Program-made: the position numbers and the translations under genes | NCBI RefSeq assembly: GCF_900101495.1 | Contig: NZ_FMUS01000011.1 | Location: forward strand, 62,001 to 126,000 | Direction of reading: 5' to 3' | From: Alkaliphilus peptidifermentans DSM 18978 | Lineage (GTDB): Bacteria; Bacillota; Clostridia; Peptostreptococcales; Natronincolaceae | Length of the DNA: 64,000 nucleotides | Part shown: positions 28,342-35,910 of the stretch, one piece after another | Layout of the letters: each line of letters opens with the position of its first letter | Numbering within the stretch: the first letter of the stretch is position 1 | The notes under the pieces: generated by a model | What the model was told of the DNA's origin: nothing | The model's database searches: none | What the model saw: the letters and a program-made list of their open reading frames with translations, nothing else

Positions 28342-29271
28342 CTATCTTTCTCGTAATTTTCTTATATCAAAAATCGAATCAATCAAGCCAATTAGAGAAA
28401 TTAGTGTTAATAAAGGGCTTATAATAATAAGCATTAAAATTATTATAATTCTTGCAAATTCTGGCAATCTAGTTTTTCCAAGTATGTATCTCATAAAAGC
28501 AATTCCTTGTAGATAAAATACAAATAAAAATATTACTTTTACATTTTCATATAACGCTTCATAATGGATTCCTTCTATAAATCTTGTTAAATATGTTAAG
28601 ATGAAAATAATGAATGCGCCAAATACAATATTAGAAGGCAATTTGAACTTTCCAAATTCAGGAAGCTCATATTTATCATATCTTAACCTTCTTAGTATAG
28701 CTACTGATATATAGTAGTTGATAAAAGCAGCTGCCATAGAATGTACTATTAATAACCCTGGTAAAACTATAATTAAATAGTTAATTATCTCGTAGAGGTT
28801 AGCAATACTTATATTCATAGCACTAAACATTTCAGATTGATGTTCTACAACATTCCTAAAGGTATCTCCCAACATATCTAAGAAATTAACCTCTACTATA
28901 GCAGAAATCGTTAATATGCTAATAAAAATTGTAAAAGCAGATACTGTAGTTCCTATTCCTATAGTCTTAAATGGGTCTTGTTTTCTCCTTATATAGTATC
29001 CCATTACTACTGCAACCGGACCAAATATAATTATTAAGAATAAAGTAAATACAATTTCTGTTAGTATACCAATAATTAAACTAGCAATTACCAAAGAAAA
29101 TACGGTATACCTTGTTCCTTGCCTTGCGGCTAGAATTATTAATGGAACAGGTACCAAAAACAATAGAACTGTTAGTATAGGTATGTATATTACACTAATT
29201 GCAAAAAAAGATGAAATAGTTGCAATTAGAGCAGCTTCGAGTAGTGCTTTTTTATTATTCTGAAATTCCAA
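28342..29271 (-). CDS. YybS-like DUF2232 membrane protein
   Basis: 309 residues with about eight hydrophobic segments and little soluble sequence. Its place directly upstream of gdpP and rplI, its size and its pattern fit the YybS/DUF2232 family. The family is unknown in function; resemblance to energy-coupling transporter S-subunits has been suggested for related proteins. The initial residues MEFQNNKKALLEAALIATISSFFAIS are typical. Confidence 0.82.
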   Translation of the reverse strand: MEFQNNKKALLEAALIATISSFFAISVIYIPILTVLLFLVPVPLIILAARQGTRYTVFSLVIASLIIGILTEIVFTLFLIIIFGPVAVVMGYYIRRKQDPFKTIGIGTTVSAFTIFISILTISAIVEVNFLDMLGDTFRNVVEHQSEMFSAMNISIANLYEIINYLIIVLPGLLIVHSMAAAFINYYISVAILRRLRYDKYELPEFGKFKLPSNIVFGAFIIFILTYLTRFIEGIHYEALYENVKVIFLFVFYLQGIAFMRYILGKTRLPEFARIIIILMLIIISPLLTLISLIGLIDSIFDIRKLRER

Positions 29272-29291
29272 TTTTAATTCACTCCTATTAT

Positions 29292-29624
29292 CTATTTGCC
29301 ATGACCCTTAATGTAATGATTAAGGCTTGTTAGCTCTCCATACCATTTCTCTAGATGGTGTTCTTCTATCATATGAAGCTTTGCCTTTTCTTGCACTTTT
29401 TTATCAATATCTGAGTAATCAATTCCTATTCTTTTGCCTAAAGAGTATGCCACTAATATTATATTTGCTAATATCTCTAAAAGTTCCTCTTGTCCAGACT
29501 TGACACCCTTATTCATTGTCTCAAACAACATAGCTATACTATTGAGTAATTCACATTTTAGAAAATCAATCATTTTAATATTTTTGCCAATATCAATATG
29601 ATTTTTATTATCCAATTTTCTCAC
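29292..29624 (-). CDS. MazG-like family protein
   Basis: 110 residues, mostly helical. The pattern IDIGKNIKMIDFLKCELLNS through EEHHLEKWYGELTSL matches short MazG-like proteins common in clostridia. The all-alpha NTP pyrophosphatase fold would hydrolyse nucleotides, but the acidic metal-binding cluster is reduced here, so catalysis is doubtful. It is the first gene of the unit that continues into yybS-gdpP-rplI-dnaB, 20 bases before yybS. Confidence 0.75.
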   Translation of the reverse strand: MRKLDNKNHIDIGKNIKMIDFLKCELLNSIAMLFETMNKGVKSGQEELLEILANIILVAYSLGKRIGIDYSDIDKKVQEKAKLHMIEEHHLEKWYGELTSLNHYIKGHGK

Positions 29625-29781
29625 TCCCCCTGTGTAAAAAGGTCACCATCTTTCATGTATATCTATCTTTGAATGATTCTGACTCTTAGTATTATATCAG
29701 AAATACTAGATTAGAACAAAGTGTTCCTTATTGTGTACTCTTCTATCATTATTCCTACCCACCTAGTTTCAAATTTCATCA

Positions 29782-30795
29782 CTATTTGTTTGGAAGGAAA
29801 TCATTTAAAAGGTTGAGCTTTGACAGAAGTTCCTCTAGGTTATATATAACTACCATCATCTTAATTACATCGTCTGCTGAGTACTGATTCACCCTTGGGT
29901 CATATTTAAACCTTTTTTTAACCTTTCGTATTAAGTTTATGGCAGGTTGTAGATTTACTAAATTCCTCTGTTTTAAAGATATAGGTTGATTATTCTCTTC
30001 TAACAATTCCTTAAGCTCTACAATGTCATCTATAATAAGATCAACCACCTCTCCTTTTACCCCTTTTTCTAGTACGCCATGCAAATTTTTTAGGTGTTGA
30101 AAGGTTTCCTTAATTAGCTTTATCCTCATTTGCATTTCGTTACAATTATATTGACCATATACTTTTACTTTTTCTTCCTTTATCTGTAGCTGCAAAAATT
30201 TTTCGGATTCATTTAGTTCAAGCTCTATCCCTTCAATTTCTTTTTCAATAAAAAGAAGTTGATTTTCATCACCAAGTATTGTATCAGTTACCTTATCTAT
30301 ACATTGCCACACATTATAAAAAACATTATTTATAACAGTGATAGCCTTTCTATCATAGGTCGGTGGAAAAATCAAATAGTTTACCCCCAGAGCAATACTA
30401 ATACCAATGAAAGTATCCACTAGTCTATTAATAGCATATATTGTTTGACCACTATTATCACTTACAATTATAGCTAGAAACACAACTCCTGCTATATTAA
30501 TTGATTCACTCCAGCCTAAACGGTTCATAATATGAATTAAAAGAATTAGACCAACACCCACTAATATAAAGTTAATAGGTGCTATAATTCCAAAAATCAC
30601 ACCTACAAATGCACCAATAAAAGTACCTATCATGCGATTTACGCCTGAATGCCATGAGTCAGATACCGTTGGTTGTATTGCTATTAAAGCAGCAACTAAA
30701 GCAAAAAATGGGTATTCAATCTTCAATAAATTTGCCACAAGCATAGTAATGCTTACAGCTATACCTGTTTTTATGGTTCTAAGTCCAATTTTCAT
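29782..30795 (-). CDS. FUSC/aromatic acid exporter-type membrane protein
   Basis: 337 residues. Six hydrophobic helices fill residues 10-150, with PTVSDSWHSGVNRMIGTFIGA matching the aromatic acid exporter (ArAE) family. The remaining 180 residues form a helical cytoplasmic domain with charged heptads. Family members export aromatic acids or similar compounds; the substrate here is not predictable. It is a single gene. Upstream lies a structured intergenic repeat (30985-31130). Confidence 0.8.
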   Translation of the reverse strand: MKIGLRTIKTGIAVSITMLVANLLKIEYPFFALVAALIAIQPTVSDSWHSGVNRMIGTFIGAFVGVIFGIIAPINFILVGVGLILLIHIMNRLGWSESINIAGVVFLAIIVSDNSGQTIYAINRLVDTFIGISIALGVNYLIFPPTYDRKAITVINNVFYNVWQCIDKVTDTILGDENQLLFIEKEIEGIELELNESEKFLQLQIKEEKVKVYGQYNCNEMQMRIKLIKETFQHLKNLHGVLEKGVKGEVVDLIIDDIVELKELLEENNQPISLKQRNLVNLQPAINLIRKVKKRFKYDPRVNQYSADDVIKMMVVIYNLEELLSKLNLLNDFLPNK

Positions 30796-30984
30796 TAGCT
30801 CACCCGCATTTATTATATTTCAATCTCAATAACATTTTACAATATCATAGTACAACTAGCTACAAAAATATACTCTATGTAACACAAATATGATTTTATT
30901 ATCTATGTATTAAACCATTTTAGTGATACTCTCCTTATATGAACAAAAGCTCTTCCTGCGTTAAGTTCTATGGATAAAATGCAT

Positions 30985-31130
30985 TTGTTTTCCAAAGGAA
31001 CCCCTTAAATCCTTAGGATCCTTCGCTGTAACCTACTCATTGATTATAAGGGGGAGCACCTCCCGATGCCAACAGGGGATTTCATCCCCTACAACCACTT
31101 TTTTGTACTACAGCCAAATAGAGCTTTTGT
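30985..31130. repeat. Structured intergenic repeat, copy A
   Basis: The core 30991-31064 aligns without gaps to 39061-39134 with 13 mismatches in 74 positions. Hairpins are visible in the core (ATCC-TTA-GGAT; GGGAG-CAC-CTCCC) and just after it (AGGGGAT-TTC-ATCCCCT). It lies in a 391-base gene-free stretch between the BofA-family and FUSC genes. No ORF or insertion-sequence ends are seen. Confidence 0.7.
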
Positions 31131-31142
31131 ATAATTAAAAGA

Positions 31143-31172
31143 AGCTTTAGGGTTTAATATTCATCCTAAAGC
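31143..31172 (-). terminator. Terminator after the BofA-family gene
   Basis: Stem GCTTTAGG/CCTAAAGC with a 13-base loop sits 15 bases after the stop, followed on the minus strand by TTCTTTTAATT. Confidence 0.65.
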
Positions 31173-31186
31173 TCTATTTTAGTATT

Positions 31187-31456
31187 CTATATCATATTAA
31201 TTATAATAAGTAGTATAACCCCAGGAATTCCTAGTAATCCAGCTATAAGAGCACTAATCGGGTTGATAGCAATATAAAAATGAAAGAAGCCGCCAATTAT
31301 ATTTATTAAGAATAAGAGTATACCACCCAAAATTCCATTCCATATTAGCTTTCCAATAATCTTTATTGGAACTAATAAAAACCAACCGATTATATATAGA
31401 AGTATAAGCCCAATTGCATAGGCAACAATAATGTTAATTTCCATACCTAAATTCAC
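31187..31456 (-). CDS. BofA-family pro-sigma-K processing inhibitor-like membrane protein
   Basis: 89 residues, almost entirely hydrophobic, with two to three helices and the internal motif LINIIGGFFHFYIAINPISALIAGLLGIPG. The NPISAL-GLLGIPG tail is the BofA-family signature. BofA holds the SpoIVFB protease inactive during sporulation in Bacillus; that role here is inferred. GTG 31456 follows GGAGGGGG. It sits near a DUF2508 (YaaL-like) gene and, further on, recR, echoing the recR-yaaL-bofA order of Bacillus. Confidence 0.85.
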   Translation of the reverse strand: MNLGMEINIIVAYAIGLILLYIIGWFLLVPIKIIGKLIWNGILGGILLFLINIIGGFFHFYIAINPISALIAGLLGIPGVILLIIINMI

Positions 31457-31550
31457 AATATCCCCCTCCAGTTTTTATCTTAAGATATTATACATACCTT
31501 ATCAAAAAATTTGCTGTTTTTATTAAAGTCGCGTTTTATAAGTATAACAA

Positions 31551-31573
31551 AAAGAGTAGTAAACTACTACTCC
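31551..31573 (-). terminator. Terminator after the DUF2508 gene
   Basis: Eight-pair stem GAGTAGTA/TACTACTC with a three-base loop, followed by CTTTTTGTT on the minus strand. Confidence 0.75.
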
Positions 31574-31611
31574 CTATATTATATAATACTAATAACATCA
31601 ATATGTCATCC

Positions 31612-31914
31612 TTAATGAAAATTAACTCGTATACCTTCTTCTTTTGCTTTTTTAATTAAGTAGGTATATCTGCTCTTTGCTGCTTCTACCTTATAAATTG
31701 CATGGTCAATTAAATCTGGGTCGGAAACATTGTCAAAAAAGGCCTCTGCACTTTTCCATTCCTCATGGGCTTTGTATATTATCTGTATAAAATCTTCATC
31801 CTCAGTCTTACTACCCTCTTGTATAAGCCCCACCCTCTGGTAAAAACTTTCCACAACATTTGAGATGTTTTCCTTTAGTTTATCTTTTTGATTAGCAATA
31901 TAACCTTCCTTCAA
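31612..31914 (-). CDS. YaaL-like DUF2508 protein
   Basis: 100 residues, helical and charged, ending KSRYTYLIKKAKEEGIRVNFH. Size, composition and the WKSAEAFFDNVSDPDLIDHAIYKVEAAK stretch match DUF2508 (YaaL), a small protein beside recR and bofA in many Firmicutes and of unknown function. The start TTG 31914 is supported by AAGGAGGGGG about ten bases upstream; the spacing is slightly long. Confidence 0.8.
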   Translation of the reverse strand: MKEGYIANQKDKLKENISNVVESFYQRVGLIQEGSKTEDEDFIQIIYKAHEEWKSAEAFFDNVSDPDLIDHAIYKVEAAKSRYTYLIKKAKEEGIRVNFH

Positions 31915-32121
31915 GATGGATTCCCCCTCCTTAAATAATCTTTATCTAGTAGGTTATCCATATTTTACAAATTTATACTTGATTTTGTGTTTTGGGGCCT
32001 TTACTGGCACCCTTAACAATGTAGCTTGATATTGATGTTATATAGAAATAATGCTCTCTTATAATCTATGCAGTAAATTTGTTATCAATGTTTTTATTTT
32101 TCTAGTTAGAAATTCAAATAG

Positions 32122-32137
32122 TATTTCCCGGGAAATA
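32122..32137. promoter_or_regulatory. Noc-binding-type site (NBS)
   Basis: TATTTCCCGGGAAATA is a 16-base perfect palindrome containing the published Noc consensus ATTTCCCGGGAAAT. It lies in the 351-base gene-free stretch between dps and the DUF2508 gene. noc itself is at 51663-52460. The rest of the stretch is AT-rich with no further feature seen. Confidence 0.7.
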
Positions 32138-32176
32138 TTTTAGTATGCTTATATTTTAATATTTCCTAACCAAATA

Positions 32177-32214
32177 AAAGGAAAGACCTAGTTAAATGCT
32201 GGTCTTTCCCTTTA
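32177..32214 (-). terminator. Terminator of the perR-dps unit
   Basis: A long stem AAAGGAAAGACC pairing with GGTCTTTC-CCTTT (one bulge) encloses a 12-base loop, 50 bases past the dps stop. On the minus strand it is followed by TATTTGG, a poor T-tract. Confidence 0.65.
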
Positions 32215-32265
32215 ATAAGGTAATTAATTATTAAAAAATCCTTATACAGAATTAATACAATTCTA

Positions 32266-32736
32266 TTAGCTTAAATATGCCCGGAGCATCCAAGATGTCT
32301 TCTCCAGGTTGGCTAAAGTCCCTACCATTAGATCAATTGACACTTGATCATCATTTTCTTCAGCTAATTTGATACCCTTCCTTAAATCTATTATAAGTGT
32401 GGAAAAATCCTCTAATAATGATTCTACAATCTCGTCTCCTTTAATACTTTTACTTTCTGCTTCCTTTAATGTAGCAAGTTCTAAATACTCTTTCATTGTA
32501 GCTGCTGGTCTAAAGCCTAGCATCAGGATTCTCTCAGCCACTTCATCAATTTCTTCAGCAGTATGATCATAAAGCTCTTCTAATTTTGAGTGTAGTTGAA
32601 AGAAGTTCTTTCCCTCTACATTCCAGTGATAATTGTGTAGCTTAGTATACAATACATGTAAGTTTGCTAAGTACTGGTTAAACACCTCTGAAACCTGCTC
32701 TCTACCTTTTAATTCTAATCCAATTCTTGCTTCCAT
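32266..32736 (-). CDS. dps: Dps-like ferritin (DNA-binding protein from starved cells)
   Basis: 156 residues. The Dps ferroxidase residues are present in LHNYHWNVEG (His), HSKLEELYDHTAEEIDEVAERI (His, Asp, Glu). These proteins form dodecamers that oxidise Fe2+ with H2O2 and store iron, protecting DNA. It begins three bases after the perR stop, so the two are co-transcribed, and the PerR-type operator upstream of perR would control both in response to peroxide. Confidence 0.95.
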   Translation of the reverse strand: MEARIGLELKGREQVSEVFNQYLANLHVLYTKLHNYHWNVEGKNFFQLHSKLEELYDHTAEEIDEVAERILMLGFRPAATMKEYLELATLKEAESKSIKGDEIVESLLEDFSTLIIDLRKGIKLAEENDDQVSIDLMVGTLANLEKTSWMLRAYLS

Positions 32737-32739
32737 AAA

Positions 32740-33180
32740 TTATTCCTCCTCTAATTTTTCTTTTTTATATTTTAGACATTCATTACAAATGCCTTTGTAA
32801 TATATGCTTTTCACATTAATTTTGAAATCTTTCAATTCCATAACATTTAGTTTATCTGTTTCAATGGTAAAATCAATAATATCACCACAGCTTTCACATT
32901 TAAAATGTCCATGCTCTTTCATATCTACATCATATCTAGTTTCATTTCCTTCAATTGTTAGTACTCTAGCCACACCTGCATTTATTAATATGTTTAATGT
33001 ATTATATACTGTAGTTTTAGATAATGTAGGTATCTCCTTTACAAGTGTATTATAAATTTCATCTACGGTGGGATGGGAGTGATTTTCTTCTAGATACTGA
33101 AAAATTTTTATTCTAGGATATGAGGGCTTTATACTATTCTTAGTTAAATATTGGCTAACTTTATCTATGCTCTCTTTCAT
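32740..33180 (-). CDS. perR: PerR-type Fur-family peroxide-responsive repressor
   Basis: 146 residues. The winged helix (SYPRIKIFQYLEENHSHPTVDEIYNTL) precedes the metal domain with ETRYDVDMKEHGHFKCESCGDI and a second CNEC pair; the two CxxC motifs form the structural zinc site. PerR senses peroxide by metal-catalysed oxidation of its regulatory metal-site histidines. I prefer ATG 33180 behind AAGGAG. The longest frame to 33234 would place a palindromic Fur/PerR box (33224-33240) inside the coding region. Coupling to dps argues for PerR over Fur or Zur, but the three are close relatives. Confidence 0.9.
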   Translation of the reverse strand: MKESIDKVSQYLTKNSIKPSYPRIKIFQYLEENHSHPTVDEIYNTLVKEIPTLSKTTVYNTLNILINAGVARVLTIEGNETRYDVDMKEHGHFKCESCGDIIDFTIETDKLNVMELKDFKINVKSIYYKGICNECLKYKKEKLEEE

Positions 33181-33223
33181 TAATATCAACTCCTTTCTCC
33201 ACATAATTTGTAATGGTTTTATT

Positions 33224-33240
33224 TTTGTAATCATTACAAA
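33224..33240. promoter_or_regulatory. PerR/Fur-type box before perR-dps
   Basis: TTTGTAATCATTACAAA is a 17-base palindrome of the 7-1-7 Fur-family type. A further half-site (TTTGTAATGG) lies at 33207-33216. Autoregulation of perR-dps is the simplest reading. Confidence 0.75.
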
Positions 33241-33404
33241 TTATCTATTTTATATATACCAAGGTTTATTTACTTTAAACATTATTTTAATTTTTATTTT
33301 AATAATACTCTTAATCCATTCTATTACCTAAAGAAGAAGGGCAGCGTATTATTCCCCTACAACCCCTTTTTATATAATTGGGTCATGGAACTTTCTTATT
33401 TATA

Positions 33405-33437
33405 TAAAAAAGAGAAAAAGCAAACTCTTTGCCTTTC
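33405..33437 (-). terminator. Terminator after the permease-ferredoxin gene
   Basis: On the minus strand a short stem (AAGGCAAA/TTTGCTTT with one wobble, loop GAG) is followed by a T-rich run. It ends the cupin-permease-permease unit. Confidence 0.6.
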
Positions 33438-33475
33438 CTCCTAAGCATCACTTTATTTGCATATACTCAGTCATA

Positions 33476-34192
33476 TTAATTGCTAATTGCATTAACCGGA
33501 CATTTTTCTATTGCCTTATTAACATTTTCTGAATCATTAACATCATTTTCCTTGAATTTTGCTTTTTTATTTTTCATTTTGAAATTTTTTGGTGATATTC
33601 TGGTACAGATCCCGCATCCCATACAGTATTGTTCATTAATATTTATTTCTCCACCTTTCTTTTTATGGGTTAGCTCTGTCATAGGTATACTTTCTATTTT
33701 TACAATCATGGCTGTTAAGTATGCCATAATAAAGATTGCTATTGTTGTAAGAATCCATCGTACACCCATAAATTTGGGCCCTAAAAATTTAGCTTCATTA
33801 GCAAGCATTGGAACCTTAACCACTGCCCATGTACTTAAAATAATAACAATATTAGTAACACTTGCACCCTTTTTCAAAAGCATCTTTGATATAGGAAATG
33901 CTGCATAAATAGGTCCAGCTGATAAACTTCCTAAAATAAATGAAAATGCACTACCCTTTAAGCCTGCCCTTTCTCCAAACCCATTCATTATTACTTCTTT
34001 GGGAACCCAAGCTTCTAAAATAGCCGTAAGTAGAAAAACAACTGGCATAATTTGCAGCATTTCAACTATATAGTAAATACTATTTTTAACTGCCAGCCCT
34101 GCTTTAGCAGGGGTTATTAAAAAAAGCACAGCATAGATTAATAGGACTATTGTCAATAACTTATTCTTATTAAAGTATTGTATTACCTTCAT
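33476..34192 (-). CDS. Permease with a C-terminal 4Fe-4S ferredoxin domain
   Basis: 238 residues. Five or so helices (about 13-175) resemble COG0701/DUF318-type permeases (GFGERAGLKGSAFSFILGSLSAGPIYAAFP). Residues 180-238 are a short ferredoxin: YCMGCGICTRISP plus EKCPVNAI, giving four cysteines for one cluster. The two parts are joined by a basic linker (THKKKGG). A permease carrying an iron-sulfur module suggests redox sensing or redox-linked transport; this is inference. It overlaps the upstream permease half by four bases. The transported molecule is unknown. Confidence 0.82.
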   Translation of the reverse strand: MKVIQYFNKNKLLTIVLLIYAVLFLITPAKAGLAVKNSIYYIVEMLQIMPVVFLLTAILEAWVPKEVIMNGFGERAGLKGSAFSFILGSLSAGPIYAAFPISKMLLKKGASVTNIVIILSTWAVVKVPMLANEAKFLGPKFMGVRWILTTIAIFIMAYLTAMIVKIESIPMTELTHKKKGGEININEQYCMGCGICTRISPKNFKMKNKKAKFKENDVNDSENVNKAIEKCPVNAISN

Positions 34193-34671
34193 ATCAGTAC
34201 CCCCATTAACAGAGCTATTATTATAGCAAATGCAAAACTCATGCTGTTTCGAGTCAATGCAAATTTTAATCCAAATTCTCGCTTCTCAAGTGGAAAGGTA
34301 ACAACACCTACCATTGTAAGGGTTGTTAAAAAGGCCACCGATGGGACGATGCTTGCCCCAACATCAACAAACGATCCCACTAATGGAAATGCAACAAAAG
34401 CAGGTATTAGTGTAATACTACCTACTATAGCAGACACTATGGTTGAAGCAATGTAATTTGACTGTCCTAAAATATTTTTTATGTTCTCTGGTGGAATAAA
34501 AGTCAGTAATAACCCTATTAGTAAGAGGATGCCGAAAATATCTCCAATCATGCTACCCATCATGCTTCTTGCCATTTTCATAGAGCTTACCGTCTTCTCC
34601 TTGTTTTTTACCAAAGACAAGAAAAGAGCAGTAAAAGTTAACACCCATAATGAAACTGTAAATATATCCAT
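34189..34671 (-). CDS. COG0701/DUF318-like permease, partner half
   Basis: 160 residues with about four helices (FGILLLIGLLLTFIPPENIKNILG, YIASTIVSAIVGSITLIPAFVAFPL, SIVPSVAFLTTLTMVGV). The PAFVAFPL loop mirrors AGPIYAAFP in the neighbouring gene, so the two products look like the two halves of one permease and probably pair. It overlaps the next gene by four bases (translational coupling) and lies two bases after the cupin stop. Confidence 0.82.
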   Translation of the reverse strand: MDIFTVSLWVLTFTALFLSLVKNKEKTVSSMKMARSMMGSMIGDIFGILLLIGLLLTFIPPENIKNILGQSNYIASTIVSAIVGSITLIPAFVAFPLVGSFVDVGASIVPSVAFLTTLTMVGVVTFPLEKREFGLKFALTRNSMSFAFAIIIALLMGVLI

Positions 34672-34673
34672 AA

Positions 34674-35000
34674 TTATTCCTCCCTATAGTGCTGAGGATT
34701 TGGTGCCTTCACTACAAAAAATTCCAATATCTCATTATTTCTGTTTCTAACATTCATTTTAGTGTTATATGGTATATTAATTATGTCACCAGTGCCATAG
34801 TTCCTTTCTTTTTCATCCTGTAGCTTGATTGACATAATTCCTCTTGTTATAATCATATATACATTTGAGTTAGAAAAGTGCTCTGGTAATCCTGTTCCAT
34901 TGGATAGAACCATATGATTTAGATTAATACTTTTATCATCAATGATCCTTTCTATGGTCTTTTCATCTGTAACAGTATACTTATATCTTTTTTCTACCAT
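34674..35000 (-). CDS. Small single-domain cupin
   Basis: 108 residues. The strand pattern is a conserved beta-barrel (GLPEHFSNSNVYMIITRGIMSIKL, then GDIINIPYNTKMNVRNRN). Metal-binding histidines are few (HFSNSN), so it may bind a small ligand without metal. It opens the operon that ends with the ferredoxin-permease and is divergent from the Crp/Fnr gene. A role as sensor or chaperone for the permease substrate is speculation. Confidence 0.8.
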   Translation of the reverse strand: MVEKRYKYTVTDEKTIERIIDDKSINLNHMVLSNGTGLPEHFSNSNVYMIITRGIMSIKLQDEKERNYGTGDIINIPYNTKMNVRNRNNEILEFFVVKAPNPQHYREE

Positions 35001-35030
35001 TGTTTTACCTCCTTTAAATTTCTTTAACTC

Positions 35031-35055
35031 TATAATATAATAAACTTATATTATA
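35031..35055. promoter_or_regulatory. AT-rich 10-bp inverted repeat at the divergent promoter
   Basis: TATAATATAA and TTATATTATA flank a five-base spacer. It sits between the cupin and Crp/Fnr starts and can supply -10 elements in both directions. Confidence 0.5.
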
Positions 35056-35058
35056 TGA

Positions 35059-35074
35059 AGTTACCGTGGTAACT
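35059..35074. promoter_or_regulatory. Palindromic operator, probable Crp/Fnr-family site
   Basis: AGTTACC-GT-GGTAACT is a perfect seven-base inverted repeat 24 bases before the Crp/Fnr start and 59 bases before the cupin start. Spacing and symmetry fit Crp/Fnr-class dimers. The AT-rich repeat at 35031 lies beside it. Confidence 0.65.
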
Positions 35075-35097
35075 AATTAGAAAAAGGTGATAAAAAA

Positions 35098-35769
35098 ATG
35101 GATATTAAAAAGTATGTTGCTTTGATAAAAGCTACAGATTTATTTAAAGACATCCCTTATGAGGAACTCTTAACTCGCTTTACTTTCGATTCTTATTCAA
35201 TATCTAATTATAAAAAGAGTAGTATTATACATTTTGAAGGCGAGAAGTGCCTGTTTTTAGATATCATATTGGAGGGCCACGTAATTATACAACGTATTGA
35301 CGAGAACGGAAATGCCTTAACTATAGTAGATTTTCATTCAGGAGATAGTATTGGCGGTAATCTATTGTTTTCAAAGTATCCTTATTATCCAATGACTATT
35401 ATGGCAAAAACAGCCACAAAAATACTTCACGTAAAAAAGAGTCTTGTTTTAGAGCTATGTCAATTAAATAGTACCTTTTTAATTGAATATTTGTCCTCGA
35501 TTTCAGATAAAACAGCTATATTAACAAATAAAATTAAAGTCATATCGCTGAAATCAATTAGAGATTCTATTATAGACTTTTTAAAATATGAGTCTTTTTT
35601 ACAAAACACTACCAATATAAAATTAAATATTACAAAAAAAGAGTTAGCAGAAAGATTAGGCCTACAAAGAACCTCCTTATCCCGAGAATTAAAGAAAATG
35701 AAAAATGATGGATTAGTTGATTTTAATGCCAATTATATTTCGATAATTGATGAGACCATCATTAAATAA
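35098..35769 (+). CDS. Crp/Fnr-family transcriptional regulator
   Basis: 223 residues. A cyclic-nucleotide-type beta-roll (20-120, with EGHVIIQRIDENG and FHSGDSIGGNLLF) leads through a long dimer helix to an HTH (ITKKELAERLGLQRTSLSRELKKM). There is no N-terminal cysteine cluster of the Fnr type, so the ligand is not an Fe-S cluster bound there; it may be another small molecule. It is divergent from the cupin-permease operon, whose shared upstream region has a perfect palindrome (35059-35074). Confidence 0.9.
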   Translation: MDIKKYVALIKATDLFKDIPYEELLTRFTFDSYSISNYKKSSIIHFEGEKCLFLDIILEGHVIIQRIDENGNALTIVDFHSGDSIGGNLLFSKYPYYPMTIMAKTATKILHVKKSLVLELCQLNSTFLIEYLSSISDKTAILTNKIKVISLKSIRDSIIDFLKYESFLQNTTNIKLNITKKELAERLGLQRTSLSRELKKMKNDGLVDFNANYISIIDETIIK

Positions 35770-35910
35770 ACTTCTTCATTTAATAAAAGAGCTATTAAAG
35801 CTTTTACCATCTGCTTAATGTACATCTTGGTATAAATAGGTTATGAATTTTTATTGCAGCAAAAAAGATGTTCCAAGGCTTATTAATAAGTATTAAATTG
35901 CGATAAAAAA

